A DNA stretch of 64,000 nucleotides from Gordionus sp. m RMFG-2023 (lineage: Eukaryota; Nematomorpha; Gordioida; Chordodea; Parachordodidae), in assembly GCF_954871325.1 (NCBI RefSeq), contig NC_088776.1:6703985-6767984 (forward strand). The letters run 5' to 3'. A program made the translations under genes and the position numbers. The stretch's first letter is position 1. The number at the start of each line of letters is the position of its first letter. Below, one piece after another: positions 57,899 through 64,000 of this stretch. The notes below the pieces were generated by a model. That model made no database searches. It was not told the DNA's origin and saw only the letters and a program-made list of their open reading frames with translations.

Positions 57899-59345
57899 GC
57901 GATTTGTAACAACGTCAACAAGCTTTGTAAAAGACGGGGATCTTAATTATATTTGTAATTACATAATTTATGTGATAGCTACTGCGACAATAACTATATT
58001 TTTATTATTATATAAACATTACAGATAAAATATGATCGGAACATTTGGAGAATTTTTATAAAATGGTTAATAATAAAAATATAATTTAAGTGATGCTTGG
58101 TATATAGCGCTTTTGTTCCTGCGTTGAAAGTTCAACTAAGAACTTTTTTAACTTGTGTGTAAAAGTAAAAAATATGAGGAGCCCTCTACATGTTTGTTTG
58201 ACTTTTAGGGTTGGGAGTAGATAATTGTAAGTTTAAGATATCTCTGTGTAAGCACTAGTTGATTACAAATCGGTTTTGAGAATATTCCTGTATTTGATTG
58301 TTTATATATTGAAGGATTTATTGTTACCATGAAAAATTAAGAAATTAATACCATGAAAATCAATAAATTAAATATATCGCATATTTTAAATTCTAAATCT
58401 TTATAGTAATTTGTCATAGTAAGTAAAATCAACTAGAGATGTATTTGATAATAATATTTTTTTTGTTCTTTGATTGAGCCAAAATTTTGGATTGTGAACT
58501 TTCATTTGAAATACTCTCTTTGCTGCGAAATAGTTTTTTGATAGATTTCTTACAGTTGTTTAGTTTTATAAATTGTTTCATATTGATATTTAATTCCATC
58601 ACATCCTTTATAGTTTTGTAGTACCATAGTGATTTGTATTTCGTGTACTGTTTCCCTTTGTATGTATAAAGCCATGTTATGGCATCGTGTCCTAGATGTG
58701 GTCAGTTTCTTATTATGTGGGCTGGATGGCATATGATCTGACCTTTTCCAAAGATTTGAGTTTGAGATAAATATTCTATACTTTGTTTTATTTATTTCTC
58801 ATATGTCCCCTCCATAAATATAAGAATTATTGTCGAGTTGATGATCCGCAGTCTAATAAATACCCAAATCTCCTTTGTTTTTCATACTTTCATATACGTA
58901 TAAAAAGCATATCTCGCTTTTTGTATTCTAATCTTCATTTCTTCTTTACAACTAGGGGAGACCAGGGCTACTCGGCGCAAGGGGCTTGTCGGTTCAAAGG
59001 ATTTTATTTTAAAACCAGTATGATTTAAAATTGAAGATTTTTTCTAAAATAGATATTATTATGGTATGCAAATATATACGCAAAATTCAAAATAGGAAAA
59101 TTTTTACTAAAAAGGATTATGAAGAAGCTATAAAACTGTATGAAAAGGATATCTCATCAGGAAAATTACTATCTATTACAGGTTAAAAGATAATATTTTA
59201 TAAATTTAATATTTAAAATAATAATTATTATATAAATTTATTAATGTGATTTTTCATAATACATTTCAATTTTAATATAATATCAGACCTAAATAAATAT
59301 CTTGCAAACTAAAATCTTCATATCTATATTGGAATATATTAATAT
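57899..59345. other. Noncoding region
   Basis: No supported gene. The sequence is moderately AT-rich with no repeat ends recognised. Confidence 0.4.
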
Positions 59346-59570
59346 ATTGTGCTAATATAATATATATTGTGATAATATATATTGTGATAATAAAATATAT
59401 ATTGTGATAATATAATATATATTGTGATAATATAATATATATTGTGATAATATAATATATATTGTGATAATATAATATATATTGTGATAATATAATATAT
59501 ATTGTGATAATATAATATATATTGTGATAATATAATATATATTGTGATAATATAATATATATTGAGATAT
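59346..59570 (+). repeat. 20-bp minisatellite, about 11 units
   Basis: The unit AATATATATTGTGATAATAT is repeated head to tail with very few changes, except at the two ends. It makes a long artefactual open frame on the minus strand (Ile/Tyr-rich), which is not a gene. Confidence 0.92.
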
Positions 59571-61363
59571 TATATATATTGCATATATAAATTTTGATAA
59601 TAAGTTCAATAATTTAAAATGAATTATATCTAACAAACAAATATTTTTTGTATATTCCATTTTAATTGACAATATATTATGATTCAAATTAATATAGTTT
59701 ATAGTATGAAGTATAAACATTATAGCCTATAAATTTTAGCCTGATAATAATATCAATTATTTAAATGAATTATATCTGACAAATAAATATTTTTATATCT
59801 ATTTTAATTGACAATATAATATGATTCAAATTAATACATTTTATTGGATATGAGCATTTTAGTTATCAGATTCTAATATTGGCCCGATAATAAAATCAAA
59901 GGATGTTATATATCTAAATATAGAATTAGATAATTTTTCAGTAAATTTATTATTAATGAAAAATTAAAAAAAAACATTATTAAATTAATAAAAGATGTGT
60001 GTATTATATGTAAACAGGATCATAAAAATTTTCATAATTTTGAAGATTGGTTTCAATGTAGGATATATTCTGACAAAAAAGTTTGTTATTTTATTTGTTA
60101 TAATTATAGAATATTATATAAATAAAGCATCATTATGGCAGGGCCTTTTTGAAATTAGGCCCGATGCAGATCATTAATATTCAAATACTTTTTTTGAAAT
60201 GTATTTATTTTTTTTTAAATTTTCTCACCCTGCGTGTCAAAAATATATACAAATATGAGAGTTTTCAATGTGAAATTTACACTTCCGATGAGCCCGCTCA
60301 TTTTTGGGAGCCTATGCCTGGAATGAGTAATGCTAACGGAAGGAATTTTTTTTCCTCGATCATATCGTGAATAATTTATCTAAGAATAATAAAAATTATA
60401 TATTTTTAAAAGTTAAATTACTCTTGAATGCTCTGCCATTGTCATTTTTCTAAATTTTGGATGAACCAAATTGGTAAAATAGATTTCGAAGAATTTCAAC
60501 AACCACTTCAACTTTCCTTGATGAAAGAGCATTAGCAATATAGAATTTAAAATTAAATACCATAAATAGCGCAATAAAAATTTCAAAAAAATTTCTCGAT
60601 ATATTATCGTATAACGAATTATTCGATACGATTAATAAATTTTATTATTCGGATCGGACGATATCAAATTATTCTATCACTATAAATTAAAAGAAATAGA
60701 TACGATGGGGATTTCTTATTTGAATAAGTTTATTTATTGTTCATTGTGATATATTTGTTGGTGAAAGTGGGAAGGGTATGTAGGAGGGGGGGGGGGTTAT
60801 CAATGTATCCCATCCTTCATTTGGCTATGCTATTGCTACTAATAGTATACCTAGTTTAGAATGTGAAAAAAAATGCATTCGCGTTAATGTCTACTTGATA
60901 GTATAAATTATTAAATCAGGCTAGGTTACAAATACCTTATCAAATGTTTTAAAATAAATTAAGATGAACCCAAATAATTCATCCTTTAATGGCTTGGAAT
61001 TTCAAAAAGTTTTAACTTTAAAACTTTACATGACTTTGTTTTAGGTAATCTTGGATCTGGCCAATACTTTATTTCGTATTTTTCCAATTTTTTTCTAAAA
61101 AAAATTTAACTTTCTTGAATGACGACAACGCCGGCGGCGACAGGACAATGAGTTGTTGTTTTTTATTATTAGTTTTTAGAATTTTTTTTTTTAAAAAAAA
61201 AGAAAACATCAAATTTTTATTTATATTATTTATAAATAAAAAATAAATAAATATTCTATTCTATTCTATCCTTCACTCGACAATTTTAAAATAAATTAGA
61301 AAAATTTTAATTTCATAATTTAGTAATTTCTAAATATCGGTTCAGTTATCCACGCGCGACAAA
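59571..61363. other. Noncoding region upstream of the second SMYD exon
   Basis: Two partly similar stretches (59600-59700 and 59735-59850, sharing TGAATTATATCT(A/G)AC and TTTTAATTGACAATATA) form a diverged direct repeat of about 130 bp. A poly-G run at 60786-60796 suggests a hAT end. No exon is supported. Confidence 0.45.
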
Positions 61364-61470
61364 ATGAAAGAAAATATTTTATTAAGAAGAGGAACATTAC
61401 TATTTTCAGAAGAACCTTACGCGGTAACTCTTTCGGATGATTGTAGAAGCACTCATTGTTCTTATTGTTT
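61364..61470 (+). CDS. First exon of a second SMYD-family gene (runs off the window)
   Basis: Thirty-five codons encode MKENILLRRGTLLFSEEPYA and continue through RSTHCSYC, ending in phase 2 at a GTAAGT donor. Sequence, length pattern and splice phase match exon 1 of the SMYD gene at 42389-42510 (ENILL, GTLLFSEEPY, THCSYC identical). No MYND exon was found in the following 2.5 kb, so the gene either continues beyond the window with a long intron or is a fragment. The opposite orientation to the first gene means that they are not a simple tandem pair. Confidence 0.68.
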
Positions 61471-61559
61471 GTAAGTAAAATTTATTTATACAAATGAAGA
61501 TTCAAAGAAAAGTAGTTATAAAAATGTGAAGAAATACTTATTTTAAGAAAAGTTAGTAA

Positions 61560-61720
61560 GACCGGTTCGGATCTAATCGAACTGTTATACCGAAATAAAC
61601 CTTTATAATTGTCGGAACCGTAAGTGAACCTTTATGCCATATAGCTAGAAGGAGCAAACCGAGCCTTTATAAATTTTTTGAAACGGTTTATAACCTATTC
61701 GTTTTAATTAAAACATTTTT
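61560..61720. repeat. GGTTCG/CGAACC-box repeat
   Basis: GACCGGTTCGGATC, TCGGAACCG and GTGAACCTTTATG boxes form several short inverted pairs. It looks like a MITE body, but no terminal repeats or target duplications are resolved. Confidence 0.4.
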
Positions 61721-61801
61721 ATAATGAAAATTTTTTTTAAAATTTTCCCCAACATCAAATATTTTTTTAAATTTATTGATATCCATAATAGTAATGCTGT
61801 T

Positions 61802-61990
61802 AAACAGCTCGATTTGATTCGTTTAAAAACGGCTAACTCAATATTTTAGCCAAAAAATATTACTTAATTCTCGAGATTTTGCTAATAGATGTCCAAAACT
61901 TCTGTACCACCTATGAGCCAAATATTTAGGCCTGCGTAATATTTTTCTGAATAAAACATTGAGTTAACCGGTATTAAAAATCAAAACTAA
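61802..61990. mobile_element. Palindromic MITE family, copy 3
   Basis: CAGCTCGATTTGATTCGTTT and AAAACGGCTAACTCAATAT at the left are inverted with GAGTTAACCGGTATTAAAAA and TCAAAAC at the right. The middle contains CTAATAGATGTCCAAAAC as in copy 2. Confidence 0.68.
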
Positions 61991-62099
61991 GTTATAGTAT
62001 AAATCATATGTTTTTTTAAAAGTATTTTTCTGTTTTTTTAAATTTTAATTTTTATATTAATATAAATAAATATACTGTTTTAAAAAATTTTTGGTAGTC

Positions 62100-62225
62100 G
62101 GTAAAAAGGGTCATGGACAAAAAGCCTGGGTAAAAAAATTACTCTAAACAAAAAGACACTGGACATAAATTAACCCGGATAAAAATACATCGACCTTCGG
62201 ATATTAAGACAACGGACAAAAATAT
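62100..62225 (+). repeat. Repeated GGACAAAAA/CCGGATAAAAA motif stretch
   Basis: Five or six copies of a 9-12-bp motif (GGACAAAAAG, AACAAAAAGAC, GGACATAAATT, GGATAAAAATAC, GGACAAAAATATCC) lie at irregular spacing, ending in a small inverted pair. It is probably a MITE or a decayed simple repeat. Confidence 0.45.
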
Positions 62226-64000
62226 CCAAATTTTATTAATTTTTTTTAAATGTTAAGTAAAAGGGGAGAAAATATTCCTCACATATGTTTCATTCTTCAA
62301 TTAAAAATATCTAACTATATACTGATAAATTTTATAAAAGAAACCATCGCATAGGTAGAGTATTTATTTATATTAAAAAATAGTGTGATATATAAATCTA
62401 TATTTTTTAAAAAAAAAGAATGAGAATAAAATTAAGTAGGGGAAACGTTTAGATGTTGGCTAAGCAGTTTATGGCTGATATCGGCTAGAGTTAATCTAGG
62501 TATTAAAGTAAATTATAAGTAATACTTAAGTTTTTAGACACTAAACCCACTACTTTCGGTAACAGTAATCCATAAGTTTCTTTTACTGCCTGATACCGAG
62601 CTCGGTAGGTCTATGCAAGGGTTAGTGTTTATATCAGATGAGAAAATACTTATTTTATTGGTTACTAAACCTAAAATAATCTATTAAAAATGTAGGTTTT
62701 TTTTAGCTAAAAAAATTTCAAACTTTTTTAAAAATTTTCAGTGTTTTATCAAAAATATAGTTTAAAATATCAAATGAAACTGTGTGATATATTTCTATTT
62801 TAGAATTCTATTGATTTAACAACCTGATTTTAAAATTGCTGTTGGAGCCCTGCAAAATCAATTATTTTTCTACTTCCGGTGGACTCTTCTCCCACCGGCT
62901 ACGCCTATGATTAGATACACTAATAGAAATTGATGATTACTTGATAGATTGAGTTGATAAATAAAAAAATTTATTTAGTAAAAAAAATAAAAATTATGGA
63001 AGATTTTAGCCAATTTACTTTTTTCTGAGATAAGATCGAATGACCAAAGTAATATTTTGAATCCTGAAACATAATATTAATATTGAATATGCAAGGCAAT
63101 ATTTAATTACCTAATTTTACACCTCCTTTGATAATACTAATCTTAAAATAGCTTTCTTAAAAATTATATACACGAAATATTAAAATTTTTACTAATAATT
63201 TTAAATGTAAATATCTTTATTATAGGAGACGGGGCAGCATTTAAATATTTTGGGGAAGGGGGGGGTTACCATCTCTTCCCGTCCTGGCGTACATCTACCA
63301 TACAATATTGATATAGTCCTTAGAATAACAAACAATGTAATTTTGGGGCTATGCTTTATTTTTCTTTCTTTCTTCGTAACCCTCTGAAGGGACATTAATC
63401 TGATGCTAAAGAACAAAGGGTTATTAACGGAATTAAGAAGCATTAAAAAGTCGGCTAAATTTTTATGGAATCAAAGTTATTCTTATTCTTATTGTTTTTT
63501 TTTGCTTTGTAAGACATGCGATTTTTTTGAGAGCAAATTATTTATGACTATTCCTGTCTAACACTAACTACCTTGTTACCAAAAAAAATATATACTCCAG
63601 CCTAACCCTTGTAAAAGGGAATAAATGGATCTGTTTTATTTGAAAATTAAAATAGATTTTAAAATTAAATATAGAAAGTAAAATTAACTTTTCCGGAAGG
63701 GACAAAGAATTCTATCACAAGTTGGAGGCAAGTAAGTCGCGGAATAGTCAGTTAGACCCCTAGGGGTTTTTTTATATTATTGAACTTATCTCTTAAAGGA
63801 GTCAGGCAAAATTTTAAGCCCCTATCATTTTGTTAATTTTTTTGAATCTAAATTTCAGGAGTAGAGATAATATTTTAGCGGGATAGGGGATAATTTTAGC
63901 AGAATAGGCAATGACTTAGGAATTGAAGCTGCTGATAAGGGACATATGTATTAAACTATCGTAAAATTTTAATAAATTAATTTGGTGTTGTTATTTAATT
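62226..64000. other. Noncoding region to the window end
   Basis: No exon could be supported, including no match to the expected next SMYD exon. A poly-G run with GGCGTACATCTACC at 63250-63300 hints at a hAT end. Confidence 0.4.

Noticed and set aside
59352-59720. A 122-codon minus-strand ORF rich in Ile and Tyr
   Set aside because: It is produced entirely by the 20-bp AT-rich minisatellite; codons are repeat units, not a protein.
1-64000. CRISPR arrays, operons, rRNA genes or prokaryotic signals
   Set aside because: None seen. All coding evidence is eukaryotic and intron-bearing or transposon-derived.

Overview
This is a very AT-rich stretch of a eukaryotic nuclear genome. It most likely comes from an invertebrate animal; the species cannot be named from the sequence. 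The evidence is a spliced SMYD-type (MYND + SET) lysine methyltransferase gene with canonical GT-AG introns, a spliced secreted gene with fibronectin-III-like folds, and an animal-style mix of transposons: hAT of several lineages, MULE, an RTE-type LINE, a LINE with a restriction-like endonuclease, a Ty3-type LTR element, a DIRS-like retroelement and many MITEs. Nothing prokaryotic was seen (no operons, ribosome binding sites or CRISPR).

Layout. From 1 to 16.8 kb there are two tandem copies (A, B) of a roughly 5 kb host segment, each carrying the secreted FN3-like gene on the minus strand. A hAT remnant abuts copy A, and copy B is split by a LINE. At 16.8-18.5 kb lies a MULE. From 18.97 to 26.16 kb there is a hAT element with a rearranged Ty3-type retrotransposon inserted inside it, flanked by a CTTCT duplication. 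From 26 to 32.8 kb there are hAT remnants, MITEs and a low-complexity array. From 33.3 to 42.5 kb lies the SMYD gene (minus strand, at least eight exons), with an RTE LINE headed by a tRNA-like sequence inside one intron and an intact-looking MITE in another. From 43.4 to 45.9 kb there are MITEs and a hAT remnant. From 45.9 to 52.8 kb there is a third, inverted copy (C) of the FN3 segment, interrupted by a hAT with an 8-bp target duplication. At 54.4-57.9 kb there is a GC-richer DIRS-like element bounded by identical 95-bp direct repeats. From 58 to 64 kb the sequence is mostly noncoding, with a 20-bp tandem array and a lone first exon of a second SMYD gene at 61.36 kb.

Function. Only two host gene families are supported. 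The SMYD gene should encode a cytoplasmic/nuclear protein methyltransferase. The FN3-like gene should encode a small secreted protein with two FN3-like folds; copy A is open throughout its recognised exons, while B and C are damaged. The rest is transposon-derived, much of it nested, which gives a relative order of insertions. No genuinely new system could be demonstrated. The best candidates for novelty are the triplicated secreted FN3-like family, with its 30-nt microexon, and the SMYD gene pair.
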